Assembly: GCA_029259345.1 (NCBI GenBank)
Contig: JAPDIX010000050.1
Coordinates: forward strand, 1-50,431
Direction of reading: 5' to 3'
From: Archaeoglobi archaeon
GTDB taxonomy: Archaea; Halobacteriota; Archaeoglobi; Archaeoglobales; Archaeoglobaceae
DNA length: 50,431 nucleotides
Shown here: one piece after another, positions 8,476-16,060 of the stretch
Position numbering within the stretch: position 1 is the first letter of the stretch
Layout: each line of letters begins with the position of its first letter
The notes under the pieces: model-generated
Told to the model about the DNA's origin: nothing
What the model saw: only the letters and a program-made list of their open reading frames with translations
Database searches by the model: none
Made by a program: the position numbers and the translations under genes

Positions 8476-10035
8476 ATGAAGAGGCTACTTGTCGTATTTG
8501 CAGTAATAGCAATATCAGTGCTTTTGCTTGGGTGCGCACAACAGCAACCTGCAGAGAAGGAAGAGGTAAAGGCTTTGACCATAGGCGTAACTGACAAGAT
8601 AACAGACCTCGACCCGGCCAACGCTTACGACTTCTACACATGGGAAGTTTTGAACAACGTAATGGGAGGGTTGATGAGATACAAACCCGGAACAACGGAA
8701 CTTGAGCCATATCTTGCAGAAAGCTACGAAGTGCAGGATGATGGCTTGGTTTACATATTCCACCTGCGAAAAGACCTGAAGTTTGCCGATGGCACGCCTT
8801 GCAAGGCACAGGATGTTGTGAGGAGCATTAAGAGAGTCATGTCAATACAGGGCGATCCATCGTGGCTCGTAACAGATTTCGTGAAGGATGTTGAAGCAGT
8901 TGACGACTACACAGTCAAGTTCACATTGAACAAGCCCACGTCCTACTTCCTCGCTCTACTCGCCACGCCACCGTACTTCCCGGTACATCCAGCATACAAG
9001 GAAAATGAAATTGATACCGACCAGACCGCAGGAGGAGTCGGACCCTACAAGATCGTGGAGTGGAAGAGAGACCAGGAGTTAATCCTCGAGCCCAATCCGC
9101 ATTTCTTCGGCGACAAGCCAAAGACTGACAGAATCGTTGTGAGGTTCTACAAGGATGCCACGACTCTTAGACTCGCTATTGAGAAGGGGGAGATTGACAT
9201 TGCGTGGAGAACGCTTACACCAATAGACATTGAATCTCTGAAGGCGAATGCCAATCTTAATGTCATCGAAGCTCCGGGCGGTTTCATAAGGTACCTCGTG
9301 CTTAACGGAAACGAAACTACCGAGTATCCAACGAAGGACGTGAATGTAAGGAAAGCCATTGCGGCTGCAATAGACAGAAATGACATCGCTGAGAGAGTAT
9401 ACAGGGGAACTGTAGAACCGCTATACTCCTTAGTGCCAATCGGAATGTGGAGCCACGTTGATGTCTTCAAGGATATGTATGGTGATGGCAATATTGAGCT
9501 TGCAAAGCAGTACTTGCAGAATGCAGGCTATAGTGAGGATAACAAGCTAAAGCTCGAACTCTGGTGGACTCCGACACACTACGGTGACACGGAAAAAGAC
9601 CTTGCTCAGGTTCTGAAGGAGCAGCTTGAGAAGACGGGTATGATCGAGGTGGAGCTGAAGAGCGCAGAATGGTCAACTTACGTTGACTATGCCAGAAAGG
9701 GAGCAATGATGGCCTCCCTCTTTGGATGGTATCCAGACTATCTTGACCCAGATGACTACACTTCACCGTTCCTCAAGTGCACTGCGAACAACTGGCTTGG
9801 CTACCCGTACTGTGACAAGGAAATGGATCAGATGCTCGAGCAAGCATCCATCGCAACATCTCAGGAGGAGAGAGAACAGCTTTACAAGCAGATTCAGCAG
9901 AAACTCGGGGAGGATGCGCCAATTATACCGCTGATTCAGGGTAAACTGACCATTGTGGCGAAGAAGAACATTGAGGGCATAACACTCGACCCAACAATGA
10001 TATTCAGGTACTATCTTGTATATGAAACAACTTAA
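8476..10035 (+). CDS. ABC transporter substrate-binding lipoprotein, family 5 (oligopeptide/dipeptide type)
   Basis: A 519-residue extracytoplasmic binding protein of the OppA/DppA family (SBP_bac_5). The N terminus is a lipoprotein signal: basic MKR, a hydrophobic stretch and a lipobox LLGC with the lipidated Cys at residue 20. Family features include the LDPANAYDFYTWEVLNNV segment, LAESYEVQDDG and HLRKDLKFADGTP. Normal family length. No permease or ATPase of the matching type is nearby: the next gene is DUF1646 and the ABC genes at 13.7 kb are ABC-2 exporters. It therefore works with transport components encoded elsewhere or binds ligand for another purpose. The ligand is unknown. Confidence 0.9.
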   Translation: MKRLLVVFAVIAISVLLLGCAQQQPAEKEEVKALTIGVTDKITDLDPANAYDFYTWEVLNNVMGGLMRYKPGTTELEPYLAESYEVQDDGLVYIFHLRKDLKFADGTPCKAQDVVRSIKRVMSIQGDPSWLVTDFVKDVEAVDDYTVKFTLNKPTSYFLALLATPPYFPVHPAYKENEIDTDQTAGGVGPYKIVEWKRDQELILEPNPHFFGDKPKTDRIVVRFYKDATTLRLAIEKGEIDIAWRTLTPIDIESLKANANLNVIEAPGGFIRYLVLNGNETTEYPTKDVNVRKAIAAAIDRNDIAERVYRGTVEPLYSLVPIGMWSHVDVFKDMYGDGNIELAKQYLQNAGYSEDNKLKLELWWTPTHYGDTEKDLAQVLKEQLEKTGMIEVELKSAEWSTYVDYARKGAMMASLFGWYPDYLDPDDYTSPFLKCTANNWLGYPYCDKEMDQMLEQASIATSQEEREQLYKQIQQKLGEDAPIIPLIQGKLTIVAKKNIEGITLDPTMIFRYYLVYETT

Positions 10036-10055
10036 TAAATTTTTTATTTTTTATA
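10036..10055 (+). terminator. T-rich terminator after the binding-protein gene
   Basis: Directly after the stop codon there is a run dominated by T (ATTTTTTATTTTTTAT). Oligo-T tracts terminate archaeal RNA polymerase, and a new TATA box for the next gene follows at 10078, consistent with termination here. Confidence 0.45.
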
Positions 10056-10077
10056 TTCTGTCGGTCTTCACAAAAAA

Positions 10078-10083
10078 TATATA
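10078..10083 (+). promoter_or_regulatory. TATA box of the DUF1646 gene
   Basis: TATATA is centred about 25 nt before the ATG at 10105, predicting a leaderless message independent of the upstream lipoprotein gene. Confidence 0.5.
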
Positions 10084-10104
10084 CTTGAGCCAGTAGGCGT
10101 CTTC

Positions 10105-11169
10105 ATGGAAGAAAACTTGTTCGTAGCTATCAGTCTTTTTGTTATACTAGCTCTCGTTCTAATACTCCCTTTCCGTGTTAAAAAGGTTGAGGAAAACCTC
10201 GAACCATTTTTCCTGATAATGGGTATAGCGTCGGTCACGGTAAGCGGTTTGTGGAGCTACGAATTGGTCATCGAAGCTGTTGAGACTCCTTTTAAAATTA
10301 CAGAGTTTGCTGGAATTCCAATAGGGATATTTCAAGTTGTACTAATTGTGGGTTTGCTCATACACTTCTTCAACAAACAGGTTTACTCTTTTCTTGTTTC
10401 AGTGCTCAGAAGGCTTGGGATGAAAGTATTTGCTTTTGTCGTAATATCAGTCTTTGGACTCATCTCGAGCATAATTTCCGTGATTGTCTCAGCAGTAATT
10501 CTCGCTGAAATCGCTCTTGTTACACCTCTTGAGAGAAAAAGAAAGATTGAGTTCGTTGTGATAGCATGCTTTTCTGTAGGTCTTGGTGCTGCTTTAACTC
10601 CAGTTGGTGAGCCGCTCTCAACCATAGCAATCAAGAAGCTCAACGAAGACTTCTTTTATCTTTTAGAGCTCATTGGAAAGTACATAATTCCATCAGTCAT
10701 CGTTCTTGGGATATACGGTGCCTTCAGGGTTGGTGAGGTATCGGTGGAAAAAATAGAAATTCCTGAATATGTTGAGACAATAAGAACAGTTGTAGTGAGA
10801 GCGATCAGAGTGTATGTCTTCATTGCAGCTCTAGTGTTGCTTGGAGAAGGATTTACGCCAATAATAGACTGGTATATCTCAAAGATACCTCCGGAGATTA
10901 TTTACTGGGTGAACATGATTTCAGCAGTTCTTGACAACGCAACACTTGCGGCAGCGGAGATTGGGCCGCAGCTAACGGAACTGCAGATTAAGGGCGCTTT
11001 GATGGGTCTGATAATTTCAGGTGGTATGTTAATTCCGGGTAACATACCCAACATCGTCGCAGCAGGGAGATTGAGGATCACAATGGGTGAGTGGGCAAGA
11101 ATAGGAGTCCCGCTTGGTCTTTTGATTATGGCGATATTCTTTGTACTTATTTACTTTGTTGGGATTTGA
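10105..11169 (+). CDS. DUF1646 family membrane protein (putative ion transporter)
   Basis: A 354-residue integral membrane protein with about nine to ten predicted helices. It belongs to the DUF1646 family, which I recall as related to ion-transporter-superfamily (NhaD/ArsB-like) permeases. Conserved-looking segments are GLGAALTPVGEPLSTIAIKK in the middle and NMISAVLDNATLAAAEIGP and PGNIPNIVAAGRL in the second half; asparagine- and proline-rich re-entrant loops such as these are typical of cation/anion exchangers. Substrate unknown. It stands alone with its own promoter. Confidence 0.75.
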   Translation: MEENLFVAISLFVILALVLILPFRVKKVEENLEPFFLIMGIASVTVSGLWSYELVIEAVETPFKITEFAGIPIGIFQVVLIVGLLIHFFNKQVYSFLVSVLRRLGMKVFAFVVISVFGLISSIISVIVSAVILAEIALVTPLERKRKIEFVVIACFSVGLGAALTPVGEPLSTIAIKKLNEDFFYLLELIGKYIIPSVIVLGIYGAFRVGEVSVEKIEIPEYVETIRTVVVRAIRVYVFIAALVLLGEGFTPIIDWYISKIPPEIIYWVNMISAVLDNATLAAAEIGPQLTELQIKGALMGLIISGGMLIPGNIPNIVAAGRLRITMGEWARIGVPLGLLIMAIFFVLIYFVGI

Positions 11170-11354
11170 GTTTGAAGAATTTTTTCTTTAACGGGCTTGT
11201 AGATGAGACATTTCCCATCTGCTGGGCGGTAAAAGTTACATGGAAAAAGTAACAAGATCTATTGTTGACTTTACAGCATGTAATCAAACTTTATTACTTT
11301 TAGATTCATCTACGCAGTATTTCGTCCCTTTTCTAACTCTAATTTCTTGAATTC
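11170..11354. other. Intergenic region without a recognised gene
   Basis: This A/T-rich gap separates the DUF1646 gene from the convergent CofE-like pseudogene. It contains a T-run just after the DUF1646 stop and a small inverted repeat GTTAC..GTAAC near 11233-11252. I see no supported ORF or RNA gene. Confidence 0.4.
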
Positions 11355-12229
11355 TTAATTTTTACGTCTCCTCAAGCGGAAGAGGGTAAACAAAATCTTC
11401 CGCAGTCCCAACACTCTTACGTTCTCTCTCAGGATAACTCTAAATGCTTTCCCCAAATCTATTTCTCGGGCATCACAGCTCTTTTCGTACTTCAAACCCC
11501 TGACTATCACAACAGGTATTCCCTCCCCAGCCTGGCCCATTAGAAGAGAGGCAGCGCAACAAATTTCATGTGTTAAAGCCCTCACTTCCACCATACTTTG
11601 CTCTTCCGTAAATATCCTTCTCCCCAAAACTCCTCTTCACCGGACATATTCCCGCATAACCCCGGCAGACTTCTATACTACCCCCTACAAATGCCTCAGT
11701 GTCAGAGATTAAAACAGCAACATCTTTGCCAGAAGCAGCCATTATACTTTCTCTAATCCTCTTTGCACTCTCATTTGGGTTCTCTGGTGGGAGTACAGCA
11801 TAGCCTGCTGGCATTTGAAAAGTCTATGCCGGCGTCAGTATAAAGAGATTTACCAACAAGTGTGACGAGTAAGCTCTTATCCCTTTTGAGAACAGCCTTC
11901 ACGAGTTTAGCATTCTCGGATAGCATTTTTGCGTCAACAGCACCATCGTTTATGAGGGAGAAAACTGGAATTACACCCACAATTTCAGAATTTCTCATTA
12001 TGAGCTCAACAAGCTCGACAGGTTTGCCTGTCTTTTTCGCAAGCTTCTCAACTTCCTTTGAGGGAGTAATATCGTTAACCTTTACAAGCCTCCCCTCAGC
12101 TTTTGAAACAACCTTGGAAGTAACCACAACCACATCATGATCTTCGAGATCAACCCTCTCACATATGAGCCTGCCCACATCATCCCCCGGCTTTATTTCG
12201 GGCAGTTCAATTCCAATCAATTTTATCAT
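11355..12229 (-). pseudogene. CofE-like F420-0:gamma-glutamyl ligase family gene with two frameshifts
   Basis: Three overlapping reading frames on this strand together encode one CofE-family (F420 gamma-glutamyl ligase, F420_ligase fold) protein of about 290 residues. Frame one gives the N-terminal part up to YTDAGIDFSN; an extra base in the TTTTCAAA stretch near 11817-11825 moves translation to the frame of PAGYAVLPPENP..SDTEAFVGGSIEV; a second extra base near 11590-11600 moves it to VEVRALTHEICCAASLLMG. Removing one base at each place restores alignment with authentic CofE. The usual SDTFGR-type nucleotide motif is changed to SDTEAF, so this is a divergent paralogue rather than the main CofE. 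A good TATA box at 12251-12258 is retained. Either a recent pseudogene or sequence error. Confidence 0.75.
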
Positions 12230-12250
12230 GAATTTTTGTCCATAAAATAG

Positions 12251-12258
12251 TATATAAA
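12251..12258 (-). promoter_or_regulatory. TATA box of the CofE-like gene
   Basis: On the minus strand the element reads TTTATATA and is centred 25 nt from the ATG at 12229. An intact leaderless promoter in front of a frameshifted gene argues that any inactivation is recent. Confidence 0.5.
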
Positions 12259-12291
12259 GTTTTGATCTAAGCTTTCATAGAGTACAGAATT

Positions 12292-12299
12292 TTTATAAA
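12292..12299 (+). promoter_or_regulatory. TATA box of the esterase gene
   Basis: TTTATAAA is centred 25 nt before the ATG at 12320 but only about 10 nt before the in-frame ATG at 12305. The spacing selects 12320 as the translational start. Confidence 0.55.
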
Positions 12300-12319
12300 G
12301 CTACATGGTAACAGCATGT

Positions 12320-13246
12320 ATGCCAATTGATCCCGTTTATTACCAGCTCGCCGAGTATTTTGAAAGCCTACCTAAGTTCGACCAGTTCACTTCGGCAAGC
12401 GAATATAGAGAAGCGATAAACCAGATCTACGCCGAGAGGAACAGGCAGATAAGCCAGTTTGAGAAGGTTGAGAGGGTTGAAGATAGGGTAATAAGGGGGA
12501 GAAATGGAGATATAAGAATCAGGATTTACCAGCAAAAGCCAGATTCCCCTGTTCTGGTTTACTACCACGGAGGCGGATTTGTAATTTGCAGCATTGAGTC
12601 GCATGACGCACTTTGCAGGAGAACTGCGAGACTTTCAAACGCCACTGTTGTGTCCGTCGATTACAGGCTCGCACCGGAGCACAAGTTCCCGAATGCTGTT
12701 TACGACTGTTATGACGCAACAAAGTGGGTGGCTGAGAATGCAGACGAGCTTGAAATAGACCCCTCAAGGATATTCGTGGGTGGAGATAGTGCAGGAGGAA
12801 ATCTTGCCGCAGCAATCTCCATAATGGCAAGGGACAACGGAGAGAACTTCATAAAGCATCAAATCCTGATTTATCCAGTTGTAAACTTTGTAACTCCCAC
12901 TCCATCCCTTTTAGAGTACGCTGAGGGCTTATGGATCCTCGAGGAGAAAATAATGGGGTGGTTCTCAGAGCAGTACTTCTCCAGAAAGGAGGACATGTTT
13001 AACCCCCTTGCATCCGTAATTTTCGCCAACCTTGAGAACCTCCCTCCAGCACTAATTATCACCGCCGAATACGACCCGCTGAGGGATGAAGCAGAGGTTT
13101 TCGGACACATGCTGAGAAGAGCTGGAGTTGAAGCAACTACTGTCAGGTATAAAGGGGTACTGCACGGGTTCATCAATTACTACCCTGTGATTAAGGCTGC
13201 AAGGGACGCAATAAACCAGATTACCGCTCTTCTCGCATTCGGCTAA
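12320..13246 (+). CDS. Alpha/beta-hydrolase carboxylesterase, hormone-sensitive lipase family (AFEST-like)
   Basis: A 308-residue serine esterase that closely resembles the thermostable A. fulgidus carboxylesterase AFEST. The oxyanion-hole motif HGGGF is at about 83-87, the nucleophile S157 is in GGDSAGG, and the triad is completed by Asp in EYDPLRDE (about 252) and His in LHGF (about 282). It hydrolyses short- to medium-chain esters in the cytosol; the physiological substrate is unknown. A longer start at 12305 would add five residues, but the TATA spacing favours 12320. Confidence 0.93.
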   Translation: MPIDPVYYQLAEYFESLPKFDQFTSASEYREAINQIYAERNRQISQFEKVERVEDRVIRGRNGDIRIRIYQQKPDSPVLVYYHGGGFVICSIESHDALCRRTARLSNATVVSVDYRLAPEHKFPNAVYDCYDATKWVAENADELEIDPSRIFVGGDSAGGNLAAAISIMARDNGENFIKHQILIYPVVNFVTPTPSLLEYAEGLWILEEKIMGWFSEQYFSRKEDMFNPLASVIFANLENLPPALIITAEYDPLRDEAEVFGHMLRRAGVEATTVRYKGVLHGFINYYPVIKAARDAINQITALLAFG

Positions 13247-13323
13247 ATTCTCTTTCCAAAATTTTTCGCCAATGTGAGGGCAAAGCCGACAGTCTTTTGC
13301 ATATCGGAGTCTCCTCAAAGACA

Positions 13324-13362
13324 TTGATGAACCTCTTAATAACTTAAGGGTTCCCTCATCAA
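13324..13362. repeat. Imperfect hairpin in the esterase-tRNA intergenic region
   Basis: TTGATGA (13324-13330) pairs with TCATCAA (13356-13362), ACC with GGT, and CTTAA (13335-13339) with TTAAG (13344-13348), with a TAAC loop and small bulges. It may be a terminator, the left-end hairpin of the decayed IS element that follows, or an RNA structure. No function is assigned. Confidence 0.4.
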
Positions 13363-13384
13363 CAGAATGCAGTATCTTTAACTT

Positions 13385-13552
13385 ATGCTGCTGCTAAGCC
13401 CCTTTTATATAATATGTAGATGTGAGGCTGAACAGTTTGAATGTCAATGGAGAGAACCTCCTGCCACAGTAAGGCAGAAAGAGCCAACTGTGGTAACTTA
13501 TCTTGATTGAAGTAAAAGCCCCCGTCCGTAAAGGCAGGCAGTTCACTTCTAC
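13385..13552 (+). mobile_element. Decayed IS200/IS605-type right end with a TnpB C-terminal remnant
   Basis: A short open frame from 13385 to the TGA at 13508-13510 ends in a TnpB-tail-like sequence (WREPPATVRQKEPTVVTYLD). It is followed by AAAAGCCCCCGTCCGTAAAGG and CAGGCAGTTCAC (13514-13545), which resembles the subterminal hairpin and GTTCAC end of archaeal IS200/IS605 elements, where the omega-RNA 3' end also lies. CCACAGT and ACTGTGG (about 13464-13492) form a perfect 7-bp inverted repeat inside it. No transposase body remains. The assignment is from pattern memory and is moderate only. Confidence 0.45.
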
Positions 13553-13586
13553 TCTAGAGGAAAGGCTTATCAAAATTCTAAATCCA

Positions 13587-13669
13587 TGCGGGGGGAGGGA
13601 TTCGAACCCTCGAACCCCTACGGGACAGGACCCTGAATCCTGCGCCTTTGTCCGCTCGGCAACCCCCGC
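13587..13669 (-). tRNA. tRNA-Leu (anticodon CAG)
   Basis: On the minus strand a type II cloverleaf is visible: a 7-bp acceptor GCGGGGG/CCCCCGC, discriminator A, the T arm GAGGG-TTCGAAT-CCCTC, a long variable arm, and an anticodon arm CAGGA-TTCAGGG-TCCTG giving anticodon CAG (codon CUG). No CCA is encoded and no intron is seen. The TATA-like sequence lies near 13695-13703. It converges with nothing and is flanked by the IS remnant and the ABC exporter operon. Confidence 0.95.
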
Positions 13670-13742
13670 CTAACTCTCTCTCGCGGACTGGATTTATGAG
13701 GTTTATGGTTTCAAAACAAATAAATTCCCTTTGTTTTAGTTC

Positions 13743-14663
13743 ATGAGAGTGAAGGCTGTTGAATGCAGAGATGTCTGGATGGTTTACAGGAATTTTATGG
13801 AAAAAGGAGTAACAGCCCTTAGAGGTGTTAGCTTAGATGTTGAAAACGGAGAGATTTTCGGTATTTTAGGTCCAAATGGCGCGGGAAAAACAACTCTGAT
13901 TTCTGTTCTTTCAACAATTCTTGTCCCAAGCAAGGGAGAGGTAAGAATACTCGGAATAGATGCCTTCAAAAACACCAATAAGGTTAGAGAAAGATTGAAC
14001 ATAACGAGCGGTGTGAGGTTGCCGTGGGGAATGAAGGTGTATGAATGTCTTAGATTCTACGCACTCTGTTACGGAATCACGGACAAGAATGTAATTGAAA
14101 AACTAATTGCAGACTTTGAACTGGAACGTTACAGAAACACACGTTTTGACGATCTTTCTGCTGGAAACAAGCAGAAGCTGAACCTTGCAAGAGCCTTTAT
14201 TAACGATCCGGAAGTGGTTTTTCTTGACGAGCCCACAGCAAACCTCGATCCGGATATTGCCAGAAAAATACGAGAGATGATACTCCAAACTATAAAGGAG
14301 AAGCACATTACAGTAATCTTAACCACCCACAATATGAGAGAAGCTGAGATGCTCTGTGATAGGGTTGCTTTCATCAAAGATGGTAAAATAATTGCAGAGG
14401 GTACATCTGAAGAACTCAAAAGGTTTACAAAGGCAAACGAGAAAGTGATTGTGGGCTTCAAGAAACCCGTCTCGTCTCCACTACCCACCACCTACCCATA
14501 CGAACTCGATGAAAATTCTGCCATTTTCTACGTGGATGATGCTGAAAGTTTTGCCCCAAAAATATTGATGGAGCTAAGTAAAGCGGGTATTGAGATAGAA
14601 TACACCAAGATGGAGGAGATAACGCTTGAGGACGTCTTTATCGAGCTTTCGGAGAGTAATTAG
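13743..14663 (+). CDS. ABC-2 type exporter ATP-binding protein
   Basis: A 306-residue ATPase with Walker A GPNGAGKTT (43-51), a variant signature LSAGNKQ (138-144), Walker B VVFLDEPT (158-165) and a switch His in ILTTHNMREAE. The C-terminal 85 residues are the extra domain common in DrrA/NatA-like exporters. It pairs with the overlapping membrane gene downstream. It would power export of a lipid, drug or polysaccharide; substrate unknown. The ATG is the first base after a short T-rich promoter region downstream of tRNA-Leu. Confidence 0.92.
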   Translation: MRVKAVECRDVWMVYRNFMEKGVTALRGVSLDVENGEIFGILGPNGAGKTTLISVLSTILVPSKGEVRILGIDAFKNTNKVRERLNITSGVRLPWGMKVYECLRFYALCYGITDKNVIEKLIADFELERYRNTRFDDLSAGNKQKLNLARAFINDPEVVFLDEPTANLDPDIARKIREMILQTIKEKHITVILTTHNMREAEMLCDRVAFIKDGKIIAEGTSEELKRFTKANEKVIVGFKKPVSSPLPTTYPYELDENSAIFYVDDAESFAPKILMELSKAGIEIEYTKMEEITLEDVFIELSESN

Positions 14664-15432
14664 CGAAACGATTGCCTTTACCTACCGAAATTATGTGGTG
14701 ACCAAAAACGAATTTTACGCAATATTCGAGATGCTTTTCTGGCCACTTGTAACCTTAGTATCGGTCGGTCTGCTTGGAGAGTTTTTGTATCTCGGCAAAA
14801 ACGAAGTTGCGTTCATAATTATCGGTGTAATCGCTCTCAGCGTTGTACATATAGTGCAGATTGATGTTACCTACGTTATGCTGCTTGACATGTGGAGTAT
14901 GAGCCTGAAATACCTAATCGTCTCGCCAGTACCTTTTTACAGGATGGTTGTTGGTGCTTGGCTTTTTGGTGTTGTAAGGGGCACAGTGTCATTAACATTG
15001 CTAATTCTTCTTAGCTCTGCACTCTTCAACTTCTCCTTTGAGCTTCCCTTAGCGGCAGCAATCGTATTTACACTCGGTCTTTTCGCAAGTTCAATCCTTA
15101 TAGGAATCTTTAACTGTGTGCTGATTCTAATTTTCGGTAGAAGGGCGGAAATTTTTGCCTGGACTTTAACGGCGGTAATCTTGATTTTCTGCGGAATTTA
15201 TTACCCTGTAACAATTCTTCCAGAGCCCTTTAGAACTTTTGGCCTTCTTATCCCAATCACACACTTTCTTGAATACTTCAGGTCTTTCTACGGTTTCTCT
15301 CCAACTCTGCAGAATCCACTTGTGTTTGGCATCCTTGAGACTGTTATCTACCTTCTGCTTCTTCTAATCGTTGCAGAACTTAGTATGAGGAGAGCGAGAA
15401 AAACAGGACTCGTTTTGAAGCTTTCTGGATGA
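14626..15432 (+). CDS. ABC-2 type transporter permease
   Basis: A 268-residue membrane protein with six predicted helices and the ABC2_membrane plan, including the GIYYPVTILPEPFRTFGLLIPITH-like segment before the last helices that is typical of these permeases. It is the partner of the ATPase gene, whose 3' end it overlaps by 38 nt. The start is a TTG at 14626; a GTG at 14695 is possible but would trim the N-terminal amphipathic part. The last residues are basic and cytoplasmic. Confidence 0.88.
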   Translation: MRTSLSSFRRVISETIAFTYRNYVVTKNEFYAIFEMLFWPLVTLVSVGLLGEFLYLGKNEVAFIIIGVIALSVVHIVQIDVTYVMLLDMWSMSLKYLIVSPVPFYRMVVGAWLFGVVRGTVSLTLLILLSSALFNFSFELPLAAAIVFTLGLFASSILIGIFNCVLILIFGRRAEIFAWTLTAVILIFCGIYYPVTILPEPFRTFGLLIPITHFLEYFRSFYGFSPTLQNPLVFGILETVIYLLLLLIVAELSMRRARKTGLVLKLSG

Positions 15433-15443
15433 CATCGAAAACA

Positions 15444-15450
15444 TTTTAAA
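15444..15450 (+). promoter_or_regulatory. TATA box of the purine salvage operon
   Basis: TTTTAAA is centred 26 nt before the ATG at 15473, giving a leaderless start for the phosphoribosyltransferase-adenine deaminase pair. Confidence 0.5.
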
Positions 15451-15472
15451 TGGCTTTTTTGAAAAACAGGCA

Positions 15473-16060
15473 ATGAAATTCAAGTGCGTGCTTTACACGT
15501 GGAGCGACATTCAGAAGTTCTGCAAGCTACTTTCAGAGAAGATCAAGAGGAGCGGTTATAGGCCTGAGGCCGTAATAGCAATTGCAAGAGGAGGGTGGGT
15601 TCCGGCGAGAATAGTCTGTGATTATCTCGACATTAAGGAACTGTACAGCATAAAAACGGAGCACTGGGGGGTGGTTGCCACAACAACAGGGGAAGCGAGA
15701 ATTACCCAGCCTCTGAATGTTAATATAAAAGGCAAAAGGGTGCTGATTGTTGACGATGTTGCTGATACTGGAGATACGATAAAAGTTGTTTCAGAGCACA
15801 TCAAAGAATTCTTCCCTGCTGAAGTAAAAGTCGCCGTAATTGACTACAAGAAAACATCCAAATTCGTGCCAGACTTTTATGCTGCGGAAATGGAAAGCTG
15901 GAAGTGGATAATCTACCCTTGGAGTATTAGAGAAGAACTGAGGGACCTTATAAACAAAGCTGGAGCAAAGACTGTTGAGGAGGCAGTGAAAGCGCTAAAA
16001 GAGGAATTTGATGTCGAAGTGAGCGAGGATATGGTGAGAGATGTCCTTTCCGACTGCTGA
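15473..16060 (+). CDS. Purine phosphoribosyltransferase (Gpt/Hpt-like)
   Basis: A 195-residue type I phosphoribosyltransferase. The PRPP-binding loop is VLIVDDVADTGDTIKV (about 92-107), and IAIARGGWVPARIVCDYL near the N terminus supplies the PPi loop. The C-terminal extension (VEEAVKALKEEFDVEVSEDMV) is an added helical part seen in archaeal members. The adenine deaminase gene overlaps its end by 20 bp. The pair suggests salvage of adenine to hypoxanthine and then to a nucleotide; the base preference (hypoxanthine, guanine or xanthine) is inference. Confidence 0.87.
   Translation: MKFKCVLYTWSDIQKFCKLLSEKIKRSGYRPEAVIAIARGGWVPARIVCDYLDIKELYSIKTEHWGVVATTTGEARITQPLNVNIKGKRVLIVDDVADTGDTIKVVSEHIKEFFPAEVKVAVIDYKKTSKFVPDFYAAEMESWKWIIYPWSIREELRDLINKAGAKTVEEAVKALKEEFDVEVSEDMVRDVLSDC

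Noticed and set aside
13052-13324. 90-codon minus-strand ORF with C-x2-C near the esterase end
   Set aside because: Mostly antisense to the esterase gene, and only the first part is intergenic; composition is that of a shadow frame.
13100-13600. CRISPR array or TnpB gene in the gene-poor region
   Set aside because: There are no regularly spaced repeats and only a short TnpB-like tail; it is at most a relic.
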